6,472 bases of DNA from Rubripirellula sp. (GTDB taxonomy: Bacteria; Planctomycetota; Planctomycetia; Pirellulales; Pirellulaceae): positions 1-6,472 of the forward strand of contig JARFQX010000258.1 of NCBI GenBank assembly GCA_029287555.1. The letters run 5' to 3'. A program made the translations under genes and the position numbers. Positions 1-5,920 of this stretch are shown here, piece after piece (position 1 is the stretch's first letter; each line of letters begins with the position of its first letter). The notes beneath the pieces were generated by a model. It was not told the origin of the DNA. It searched no databases and saw only the letters and a program-made list of their open reading frames with translations.

Positions 1-123
1 GGCGGCGATGACCTGGATGACTCGTACGAAGCACACGCCGAGGCGGACGCCCAATACGAGTACGAGTATGAAGACGACGACGAAGGCGAATACGAGGACT
101 ACGAAGAAGAAGACGCGGCGTGA
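1..123 (+). CDS. C-terminal end of an unidentified protein with an acidic Tyr/Glu/Asp tail (partial)
   Basis: Frame 1 is open from the first base to a TGA at 121-123 and gives the last 40 residues of a protein that begins outside the window. The tail is extremely acidic and has a run of alternating Tyr and Glu (YEYEYE) followed by mixed D, E, G and Y, ending EEEDAA. No catalytic motif or fold is visible. Reading it as coding rests on its consistent acidic, wobble-varied codons (GAC/GAA/GAG, TAC/TAT) and on position: it is on the same strand as ispD, 211 bases upstream of it. Disordered acidic tails of this kind occur in many unrelated proteins, so no function is assigned. The TACGAG repeat that encodes Tyr-Glu also occurs in the two non-coding elements further on. 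Confidence 0.6.
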   Translation, partial: GGDDLDDSYEAHAEADAQYEYEYEDDDEGEYEDYEEEDAA

Positions 124-136
124 TCCGCCCGTTAAG

Positions 137-181
137 CCCGCCTCCCCGACGCCCGCCTCCCCGACGCCCGCATCCCCGAAT
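137..181. repeat. Three-copy 15-bp tandem repeat
   Basis: Two identical 15-base units (137-151 and 152-166, CCCGCCTCCCCGACG) are followed by a third with two changes (167-181). It lies just after the stop of the upstream acidic protein and before ispD. The unit length is a multiple of three, but the frame carrying it has no sign of being a gene. It is most simply a small slippage-type repeat in a C-rich spacer. The rest of the 124-334 gap holds only the possible promoter listed separately; I see no T-tailed terminator in it. Confidence 0.7.
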
Positions 182-245
182 CGGTACCCGAGATAAGACG
201 ACTCCCGAGGGCGTTCCCCCGTGATCGACCGCCCGGGTCCCGCCG

Positions 246-274
246 TTGCCCGAGCTTGTTTCGGCTGATATACC
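246..274 (+). promoter_or_regulatory. Possible sigma-70-type promoter for ispD-tyrS
   Basis: TTGCCC at 246-251 (four of six matches to TTGACA) and TATACC at 269-274 (four of six to TATAAT) are separated by exactly 17 bases. The site lies about 60 bases before the ispD ATG and is the least GC-rich spot in an otherwise GC-rich spacer. Only the spacing and partial box matches support it; planctomycete promoters are poorly characterised. Confidence 0.3.
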
Positions 275-334
275 CACACCCCGTGGACTTCTACCTTCTC
301 CAGGCCCCCATCGCACGGTGCCGACCGAGTCATC

Positions 335-1102
335 ATGCCAGAGTCGCAGCCTGCCCCGCCAACGTTACCATCGGCGTCTTCCCTGCGCCCCGGTTCGGTC
401 GCTGCGATCCTTCCCGCGGCCGGAAGCGGGAAACGTTTCGGGGCTGAGCGAAACAAGTTGTTCACCTTGTTGGCGGGCCGGCCGCTGTGGTCGCATGCGG
501 CCGCGAGGTTGGCGGCACGCCCCGAGGTGGGTCCGGTTGTGTTGGCGATCTCCGAAGACGATCGGGAAGTGTTTGAAGGCCGTGATGCTGCACTGGTGAA
601 GCAGTATCGCGTGCAATTGGTCACCGGCGGGGCCGAGCGTACCGACAGCGTGCGCGCGGCACTGGACTCGCTCGCCGGCGATGATTCGCTCCAATGGGTC
701 GCCATTCATGATGCGGCCCGACCGCTTGTCGATGACGATGATCTGAGGGCGGTCTTCCAAGCCGCGTCGGTCAGCGACGCTGCGATCTTGGCCACGCCGA
801 TGGCCGGCACGGTCAAACGCGACCTCGGCGATCAGCAGCGCAGCGAAACGGTGGATCGACGCGACCTTTGGATTGCCCTAACTCCCCAGGTTTTTCGCCT
901 CGGGTTGTTGAATCAGGCCTACCAGAAGCACAATGGTCGCCCCGCCACCGACGATGCCCAGTTAGTCGAGCGGCTTGGGCACCCCGTGGTACTCGTCCGC
1001 GGTTCGGCCGACAACCTGAAGATCACCTTCCCCGAAGACCTGCTGGTCGCCGAAGCGATTCTGGCCAGACAAACGAAACATGTCGCAACACAAACTTCTT
1101 GA
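335..1102 (+). CDS. ispD: 2-C-methyl-D-erythritol 4-phosphate cytidylyltransferase (IspD)
   Basis: IspD transfers CMP from CTP to 2-C-methyl-D-erythritol 4-phosphate, giving CDP-methylerythritol, the third step of the cytosolic MEP route to isoprenoid precursors. The 255-residue product has the family landmarks in order: the nucleotide-binding loop PAAGSGKRFG (27-36), GGAERTDSVRAAL (98-110), HDAARP (125-130, with the conserved Asp126), TPMAGTVKR (154-162), TVDR..LW.ALTPQ (172-185, Arg175 matching the substrate-binding Arg of E. coli IspD), TDDAQLVE (205-212) and DNLKITFPEDL (226-236). About 20 Pro/Ser-rich residues precede the core, making it slightly longer than the usual 225-240. The ATG at 335 has no clear Shine-Dalgarno site; no nearer in-frame ATG precedes the catalytic loop. 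Its end overlaps the start of tyrS by 23 bases, so the two are probably cotranscribed. Confidence 0.95.
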   Translation: MPESQPAPPTLPSASSLRPGSVAAILPAAGSGKRFGAERNKLFTLLAGRPLWSHAAARLAARPEVGPVVLAISEDDREVFEGRDAALVKQYRVQLVTGGAERTDSVRAALDSLAGDDSLQWVAIHDAARPLVDDDDLRAVFQAASVSDAAILATPMAGTVKRDLGDQQRSETVDRRDLWIALTPQVFRLGLLNQAYQKHNGRPATDDAQLVERLGHPVVLVRGSADNLKITFPEDLLVAEAILARQTKHVATQTS

Positions 1103-2363
1103 TGAACTCACTTGGCGCGGTCTCATTCACCAGTGCACCGACCAGGCGGGGCTGGCCAAGTTGCTCGATTCCGGCCAGCAAACGGTCTACATCGGCTTTG
1201 ACCCGACCGCCTCAAGTTTGCACGTCGGCAGCATGATGCAGTTGATGATGCTGCGCCGCTTTCAACGAGCGGGTCATCGCCCGATCGCGTTGGTCGGAGG
1301 GGCTACGGGTATGATTGGCGATCCCAGCGGCAAGAGCGAGGAACGCAACCTGTTATCCGCCGAGCAATTGCAGGAAAACGTTCAAGGCGTGGCCAACCAG
1401 ATGCGTTGTTTTCTAGAGTTTGAAGGCTCGTCGGGCGCGATCTTGCTGAACAATTTCGAGTGGATGCAGCACTACAGTTACCTCGAGTTTCTACGCGACG
1501 TTGGCAAGAGCTTTCCCGTCGGCGTGATGTTGGGAAAAGAATCCGTTCGTGCCCGGCTCGAAAGCGAGGCCGGACTGAGCTACACCGAGTTCAGCTACAT
1601 GCTGCTGCAAGCTTACGATTTTGTCCACCTTTGCCGCCAGCACGGTTGCCGCATCCAGGCGGGTGGCAGCGACCAGTGGGGCAACATCACCGCCGGGATC
1701 GATCTGGGCCGTCGCATGCTCGGTGAGCAACTCTTTGGGATCACCGCGCCGTTGTTGACGACCAGTGACGGCCGCAAGATGGGTAAGACGGAAAGCGGTG
1801 CGATCTGGCTCGATGCCGATCGGACGAGTCCCTATCAGTTCTATCAATATTGGCGGAACGTCGAAGATGCCGACGTGATGCGCTGCATCGCGTACCTCAC
1901 CGAGATCGACCGCGAGGAATATCAAGCACTGGCCGAGGCGACCGCTAACGATCCTGGTCGACGCGCCGCCCAGAACCGATTGGCCGAGTGGATGACCGAC
2001 CTGGTTCATGGTGCCGACGGCCTAAATGCAGCGGTCCGTGCTTCCAAGATTCTCTTTGGCGGTGAGATCGGCACCCAGAGTGACGCCAGCTTGGGAGAGA
2101 TCTTTGCGGATGTTCCCAGCAGCGAAGTCGATCGCAAGCGGCTTGCCGACGACGGTTACTGGATCGTCGACGCCTTGCAGGCCACTGGACTCGTCAAGAG
2201 TGGTGGTGAGGCGCGCCGGGCGATCAAGGATGGCGGCGTCTATCTGAACAACGTCCGCGTCACCGACCAACAGCAACACCTGACCGAGTCCGATTTGGCA
2301 AGCGAAACGGTGATGGTCTTTCGAAAAGGGAAACGCAACTACGCGCTGCTGCGATTCCTGTAA
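1080..2363 (+). CDS. tyrS: Tyrosyl-tRNA synthetase
   Basis: This cytosolic class I synthetase activates tyrosine with ATP and attaches it to tRNA-Tyr. The product is 427 residues, usual for the bacterial enzyme. It shows the Rossmann catalytic core with YIGFDPTASSLHVGS (37-51, carrying the HIGH-type motif as HVGS), GGATGMIGDPSGK (73-85), the tyrosine-site stretch QAGGSDQWGN (193-202), the KMSKS-type loop as KMGKT (233-237), and a C-terminal S4-like tRNA-binding domain from about 361 to the end (VKSGGEARRAIKDGGVYLNN). The ATG at 1080 is chosen because the N-terminal residues align with known TyrS starts and the next in-frame ATG lies past the HIGH motif. It overlaps ispD by 23 bases in another frame, which suggests translational coupling, since no Shine-Dalgarno site is seen. 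The TAA stop lies within the first bases of a repeated palindromic element, and a terminator follows about 160 bases later. Confidence 0.97.
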   Translation: MSQHKLLDELTWRGLIHQCTDQAGLAKLLDSGQQTVYIGFDPTASSLHVGSMMQLMMLRRFQRAGHRPIALVGGATGMIGDPSGKSEERNLLSAEQLQENVQGVANQMRCFLEFEGSSGAILLNNFEWMQHYSYLEFLRDVGKSFPVGVMLGKESVRARLESEAGLSYTEFSYMLLQAYDFVHLCRQHGCRIQAGGSDQWGNITAGIDLGRRMLGEQLFGITAPLLTTSDGRKMGKTESGAIWLDADRTSPYQFYQYWRNVEDADVMRCIAYLTEIDREEYQALAEATANDPGRRAAQNRLAEWMTDLVHGADGLNAAVRASKILFGGEIGTQSDASLGEIFADVPSSEVDRKRLADDGYWIVDALQATGLVKSGGEARRAIKDGGVYLNNVRVTDQQQHLTESDLASETVMVFRKGKRNYALLRFL

Positions 2364-2498
2364 CCGAGTTCCACACCGGTCGTGCTCGTGCTCGTGCTCA
2401 GCGAAGCGGTACTCGTACTCGACTCGACTGAAACCCGGGAGGCCCTGCCATCGAGCAGGAGTACGAGTCCCGGCAAAACGCCTGAGTACGAGTACGAG
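2359..2498. repeat. Palindromic TACGAG-rich intergenic element, copy 1
   Basis: This copy shares two blocks with copy 2 at 2629-2749: an exact 25-base head (2359-2383 equals 2629-2653) and a 52-base tail (2447-2498 against 2691-2742, 48 of 52 identical). It can fold as a nested hairpin. The outer arms 2385-2401 and 2482-2498 pair at 15 of 17 positions with the other two as G-U wobbles, and the inner arms 2411-2420 and 2459-2468 are perfectly complementary over 10 bases (ACTCGTACTC / GAGTACGAGT). The inverted arrangement of one short motif resembles REP/REPIN or MITE-like elements, but no transposase or target-site duplication is visible here. It begins two bases before the tyrS stop codon. 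Confidence 0.8.
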
Positions 2499-2626
2499 AA
2501 GTAGGCCGAATCAAGGAGCGGAGCGACGCCGATCCGGCAATGGTTATTGTTCGGCGTCGGATTTTTTTCTCGCGTGGAATTGTTGTGCTGCGCCGGATCT
2601 GCGTTTCGCTTGATTCAGCCTACGTC
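2498..2626. repeat. Inverted repeat enclosing the tyrS terminator
   Basis: The 18-base arm at 2498-2515 matches the reverse complement of 2609-2626 at 16 of 18 positions (core AGGCCGAATCAAG against CTTGATTCAGCCT). It exactly fills the space between the two palindromic elements and encloses the terminator hairpin. A second complementary pair (GATCCGGC at 2531-2538 and GCCGGATC at 2592-2599) could extend the structure, but it overlaps the terminator's 5' arm at 2531-2532, so the two folds compete. No open frame of note is present. It could be a structured 3' RNA, a remnant mobile element, or chance decoration of a terminator. Confidence 0.5.
2524..2568 (+). terminator. Rho-independent terminator downstream of tyrS
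   Basis: A perfect 9-bp GC-rich stem (CGACGCCGA at 2524-2532 with TCGGCGTCG at 2551-2559) is followed within two bases by seven T residues (2562-2568). The 18-base loop can form an inner 4-bp stem (CAAT 2538-2541, ATTG 2546-2549). The T run is on the plus strand only, so it should end ispD-tyrS transcripts. On the minus strand the hairpin lacks a U tract and is unlikely to stop transcripts coming from the DUF58 gene. Confidence 0.8.
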
Positions 2627-2628
2627 GT

Positions 2629-2749
2629 TGTAACCGAGTTCCACACCGGTCGTACTCGTACGCCTACTCGACCGCACCCCGGGAAGCCCCGCCATCGAGG
2701 ATGAGTACGAGTACCGGCGAAACGCCTGAGTACGAGTACGAGTACGACC
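2629..2749. repeat. Palindromic TACGAG-rich intergenic element, copy 2
   Basis: This second copy is in the same orientation as copy 1 and shares its 25-base head and 52-base tail. It is about 20 bases shorter because the inner 5' arm is largely missing. Its own outer arms are the better pair: 2648-2669 and 2728-2749 are complementary at 20 of 22 positions, including the first 14 in a row (GGTCGTACTCGTAC). It ends 17 bases before the stop codon of the DUF58 gene, so the two copies abut the 3' ends of two convergent genes. The long plus-strand open frame that starts inside it is not believed to be a gene. Confidence 0.8.
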
Positions 2750-2766
2750 AGAGTGGCATTGTCAAG

Positions 2767-4137
2767 CTATCGCAGCAGTGTTTGTCGGCAGACGTCCGCG
2801 ACCGATTCTCGGCTGGAGAGATGAAAGGTGGGGATGCGGGCAGCGATCAGCGGTCCGGCGATCGCCGAGTAATCGTTGATGTCATGCGTGTTGATCATCA
2901 CGGCCACAGCCCGACCACGGCGTGCCAGCCCGATCAAGGCGGCGATCGATTCGGAAGTGCACTGCTGCAAGATCACCAGCAATGTCGTTTCCGCGGAGAG
3001 TTGCGATTCGCACTCGACCAGCAATTCGGTCAAGGTCAAACCGTCGGTTCGTTCCAGCCGTGCCAGGGTGCGATTGATTTCGGCCAACTGAACCGGACCG
3101 CGTCCCGGGGCCACCAGCACGGGGCGCAGTCGTTCATTCTTGTCGCGCATCGAGGCCGATGCGCGAGCCTCACCGCGGATGCGATGGTCGCCCTTCCAGC
3201 CCTCTTGTCGAATCCGATCCGCCGCATCGCGTCCGTTGGTCGCCAACCCCACCGGTTCGTTGCATTCGTGCAGCGAAGCGGCGATCGATGCGGCGGCGGT
3301 GACGGCAAGATCACTCCGCGCCGGTTCATGTTTCATCGGCGTCGTGCTCTCGTGAAGATCCAGCACGAGCGTCGCTCCGACGATCGAGGACGGTTCGTAC
3401 ACTTTGCTGTGCAACGAACCCGTTCGCGCCGTGGCTGCCCAGTGAACGCTACGCATGGGATCGCCCGGTTGCCACTGTCGAATCCCACGCAAACGTGTGG
3501 GGTCATCCATCACATTTTCGCGCATGCGGATCTCACCGATCGGTCGCTTCGATCCGATTTCGTACGACGTCAGCGGGACCACGTCGGGAAGGACCGTGAC
3601 GTATTGGGGTTCGGTGCCAACGCGATAACGGCGATACAAACCCATCACGTCACCGGTTTCCAAAATGGTCGGACCAATTTGAAAGTAGCCACGACGATTA
3701 CACCGCACGCTGTATTCCATCCGTTTGCTGTCCCGACTCCAGATCAGAAAGACGCTGACCCGGTCACCATCCACCTCCAGCGCCGGCGGTTCGTGGAGAG
3801 TCGCCCACCGTGGCAACAGGTCTTCGACCAACAGCCAGAGGATCGGAACCTGGCTCCGATTGGCGATGGTGATCGTGACCGGCACGCGCGATCCGATCTT
3901 CACTTCGCAGTCGTGTCCTTCCCGCGAAGCGATTGCGGCGGCGGACCAGGTTCGGGTGAGCCACGCGTTGAGACCGATCAGCAGGGCTGCGGCAATCGCG
4001 ACAATGATCCACAGCGAGGCACCAAAGACCATACCCAGGAGCAACAGGGCGCAAATGCCCGCGACGATCGCAAAGCGGGGCGGCGTGTGATCGGCTTGCG
4101 TTTGGCCGGGGGCAGGCATTCCAGGGACGCGAAGCAA
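2767..4137 (-). CDS. DUF58 domain membrane protein (MoxR partner)
   Basis: The product is 456 residues from a TTG at 4137-4135. Two hydrophobic segments lie near the N-terminus (about 22-40 and 42-58), so it should be membrane-anchored with its bulk on one side. A beta-rich region follows (about 75-200), then the DUF58 signature at 218-248, which includes GIRQWQPGDPMRSVHW and SKVYE. The C-terminal half is a von Willebrand A-like fold, but its first metal-site motif is degenerate: Asp260 is followed by LHES rather than the DxSxS pattern. DUF58 proteins are commonly encoded next to MoxR ATPases, as here, and are thought to be their membrane partners; the precise role is unknown. The start is uncertain. 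No Shine-Dalgarno site precedes the TTG, an ATG lies six codons later at 4119-4117, and the frame stays open back into the moxR 3' end with no ATG, GTG or TTG. No transglutaminase gene follows, unlike in many such operons. Confidence 0.88.
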   Translation of the reverse strand: MLRVPGMPAPGQTQADHTPPRFAIVAGICALLLLGMVFGASLWIIVAIAAALLIGLNAWLTRTWSAAAIASREGHDCEVKIGSRVPVTITIANRSQVPILWLLVEDLLPRWATLHEPPALEVDGDRVSVFLIWSRDSKRMEYSVRCNRRGYFQIGPTILETGDVMGLYRRYRVGTEPQYVTVLPDVVPLTSYEIGSKRPIGEIRMRENVMDDPTRLRGIRQWQPGDPMRSVHWAATARTGSLHSKVYEPSSIVGATLVLDLHESTTPMKHEPARSDLAVTAAASIAASLHECNEPVGLATNGRDAADRIRQEGWKGDHRIRGEARASASMRDKNERLRPVLVAPGRGPVQLAEINRTLARLERTDGLTLTELLVECESQLSAETTLLVILQQCTSESIAALIGLARRGRAVAVMINTHDINDYSAIAGPLIAARIPTFHLSSRESVADVCRQTLLR

Positions 4138-4250
4138 GTCGCGGATCAGAGTGGTCGCGTTCGGGATGTTTGTGCGGAAAGGGGACCGAAATTCGATAGG
4201 AGGCGATTCGAAAAGTAGCGCGTCATTCGATTTCGGCGGGATCCGTTGAT

Positions 4251-5354
4251 TCAGGCCGCTTCGATGGTTGGAACCGCGATTTCGCTGACGATCTCGTCAA
4301 TGACTTTTTCTGCGGTCACCTTGCGCAGTCGGCTCTCGGGGCGAACGATCAACCGATGATTCATCACCGGTGCCATGATCTTCTTGACGTCATCGGGAAG
4401 CACAAAACCTCGGCCCCGGATCGCGGCCATCGCTTGGGAACAACGAAACAGTGCGATCGACGCGCGCGGACTTGCGCCCAAAGCCAGATCGTTATGCTTG
4501 CGGGTTTCGGAGACGATTTGCAGAAGGTATTCGCGAACGCGCGGGTCAACGTGGACCGACCGAATCACGGACTGGGCCTGGATGATCTCCTCGGCCGCGG
4601 CTACCGGCTCGAGACCTTCCACCGGATGGGTGTGCTGCAACATCTCGAGCATCCGTAGCTCTTCCTCCATCGACGGGTAACCAAGCGAGAACCGCATCAT
4701 GAAGCGATCCAGTTGGGCTTCGGGAAGCGGAAACGTTCCCTCATGATCGACTGGGTTTTGGGTGGCGATCACGATGAATGGTGGACGCAGCACGTGCGTG
4801 ACGCCATCGACCGTGACTCGGGATTCGGCCATCGCTTCGAGTAGCGAGGCCTGCGTCCGCGGGGTGGCCCGATTGATTTCGTCGGCCAACAGGATCTGGG
4901 TGAACACCGGTCCGGGTCGAAACTCAAATTGAGTCGTCTTCTGGTTGAAAATTGACGTTCCGGTGACGTCGGTCGGCAGCAGGTCGGGAGTGCACTGGAC
5001 CCGCTTGAACGTGCAGCCAATGCTCCGCGCCAAAGCACGTGCTAACATGGTCTTGGCGACCCCCGGAACATCCTCGAGCAACAGATGGCCACCGCTGAGC
5101 CAAGTGACCAGCGAGAGGACGAGCTGTTTGCGTTTGCCGACAATCGCCTGTTCGACGTTTGCGATCACCCGTTTGGCCAGGTTGCCCACATCGGCAGGTG
5201 TCGAGATTTCCCTGCCGGCCGGACCCCCTGCGGATTGACCCGTACCTGCCTGAAGCGAAGGGGGGCGGGCCTCACGCCTGCCTTCGCGCCCAGGCTGCCC
5301 CCGGCTCTCCCCCGCGGGGGGCTGTCCCGATGGACCGGCAGTTGATCGTGACAT
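4251..5354 (-). CDS. MoxR-family AAA+ ATPase
   Basis: The protein is an AAA+ ATPase of the MoxR/RavA group, thought to act as a chaperone that activates or assembles partner proteins, often vWA or DUF58 proteins. From the ATG at 5354-5352 it has 367 residues. It shows a Walker A of MoxR type (EDVPGVAKT, 94-102), CTPDLLPTDVTG (121-132), Walker B ADEINRAT (157-164), sensor 1 ATQNP (197-201), LPEAQLDRF (210-218, with the likely arginine finger) and sensor 2 GASPRAS (293-299), followed by the helical lid to the end. The first 50 or so residues are Gly/Pro/Arg-rich and probably disordered. A longer reading from 5483 adds 43 residues of non-conserved, His/Cys-containing sequence and is rejected. 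The DUF58 gene follows 113 bases downstream on the same strand. Upstream it diverges from a response regulator gene. Confidence 0.93.
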   Translation of the reverse strand: MSRSTAGPSGQPPAGESRGQPGREGRREARPPSLQAGTGQSAGGPAGREISTPADVGNLAKRVIANVEQAIVGKRKQLVLSLVTWLSGGHLLLEDVPGVAKTMLARALARSIGCTFKRVQCTPDLLPTDVTGTSIFNQKTTQFEFRPGPVFTQILLADEINRATPRTQASLLEAMAESRVTVDGVTHVLRPPFIVIATQNPVDHEGTFPLPEAQLDRFMMRFSLGYPSMEEELRMLEMLQHTHPVEGLEPVAAAEEIIQAQSVIRSVHVDPRVREYLLQIVSETRKHNDLALGASPRASIALFRCSQAMAAIRGRGFVLPDDVKKIMAPVMNHRLIVRPESRLRKVTAEKVIDEIVSEIAVPTIEAA

Positions 5355-5400
5355 CGAACATCCGTGGGCTATAGATTTATGGATGGCATTCGAATTGCAG

Positions 5401-5412
5401 CTATCATGATAG
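5401..5412. promoter_or_regulatory. 12-bp perfect palindrome between divergent genes, possible operator
   Basis: CTATCATGATAG is fully self-complementary. It sits in the 158-base space between the moxR start (5354, minus strand) and the response regulator start (5513, plus strand), 47 bases from the former. It adjoins the most AT-rich patch of that space (about 5370-5400), where the moxR promoter would be expected, although I find no good -35/-10 pair. Size and position suit a dimeric repressor or activator, but only one copy is seen. Confidence 0.3.
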
Positions 5413-5488
5413 TCGATGCCCGACCTGCCTCGGTGACAGTGTCCGTGCCTGGGTAACAGGGCCGGAACTGTTAGCACGTCCATTTCGA

Positions 5489-5510
5489 CGCCTTCGCGAA
5501 AGCGACGGCG
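5489..5510 (+). promoter_or_regulatory. GAAA-tetraloop hairpin directly before the response regulator start
   Basis: CGCC (5489-5492) pairs with GGCG (5507-5510) and TCGC (5494-5497) with GCGA (5502-5505), leaving one T/C mismatch and a GAAA tetraloop at 5498-5501. The hairpin ends two bases before the ATG at 5513 and fills the place where a Shine-Dalgarno site would be. If translation begins instead at the in-frame ATG at 5525, a GGAAG at 5515-5519 is left free just after the hairpin, which would fit that start better. Confidence 0.4.
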
Positions 5511-5512
5511 GG

Positions 5513-5920
5513 ATGGAAGAACAGATGTTGGAGACTCCCAACTTACTGGTAACCGACGACGATTCGGCCTTTCGCCGAGTGGTGTGCGAGGGTCTCGTAC
5601 GTCGCGGGTTCGAAGTGACCGAGGCTCGCGACGGTCGGGAAGCGCTTGAGTTGCTGGAGTGTTCGCAAGTCCACATGGCGCTGTTGGATGTCCACATGCC
5701 TCGGCTATCGGGATTGGACGTCATTCGCCACCTCTACGAAAGTCCCGAGAGTCCGCCCTGCATCTTGATGAGCGCCGAGTTGAACGACGAGATTCGTCGC
5801 GAAGCTCAGCGGATGCGGGCCTTCGAGGTTCTCTCGAAACCGGTCCGCCTGCAGAAGCTGACTGAGATTGTCTGTGAGGCGTTGACGAGTGTCTACGGTT
5901 GGCAACCGAGGAAGCGATGA
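5513..5920 (+). CDS. Single-domain (CheY-like) response regulator
   Basis: The 135-residue product is a lone receiver domain with no output domain. Key positions are all present: the acidic pair Asp15-Asp16 that binds Mg2+, the phosphoacceptor Asp59 in LLDVHMPRLSG, Ser87 in the switch Thr/Ser position (LMSAE) and Lys109 in LSKPV. It should receive phosphate from a histidine kinase that is not encoded in this window and signal through protein contact or act as a phosphate relay. The ATG at 5513 gives the longest form. The ATG at 5525 (four residues shorter) is equally or more likely because GGAAG lies just before it. It is transcribed away from moxR, and no gene follows for 321 bases, so it appears monocistronic. 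The C-terminus ends in a basic tail (QPRKR). Confidence 0.92.
   Translation: MEEQMLETPNLLVTDDDSAFRRVVCEGLVRRGFEVTEARDGREALELLECSQVHMALLDVHMPRLSGLDVIRHLYESPESPPCILMSAELNDEIRREAQRMRAFEVLSKPVRLQKLTEIVCEALTSVYGWQPRKR

Noticed and set aside
2629..2749. CRISPR-like interpretation of the direct repeats at 2359 and 2629
   Set aside because: There are only two copies, each over 110 bases with internal palindromes, and the segment between them is a terminator. This does not fit a repeat-spacer array.
2701..4218. 505-residue plus-strand open frame antisense to the DUF58 gene
   Set aside because: It begins inside an intergenic repeat and lacks any family motif, and it is rich in Arg, Gln, His and Asp as expected from the antisense of a GC-rich gene. 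The opposite strand encodes clear DUF58 motifs.
5433..5459. GTGACA as a -35 box for the response regulator
   Set aside because: Five of six bases match TTGACA, but at usual spacing there is no -10-like sequence. The best candidate (TAACAG, 15 bases on) matches only three of six.
5355..5483. 43-residue N-terminal extension of MoxR from an upstream ATG
   Set aside because: The added residues have no MoxR character and run through the AT-rich patch and palindrome of the divergent intergenic region. The ATG at 5354 is the better start.
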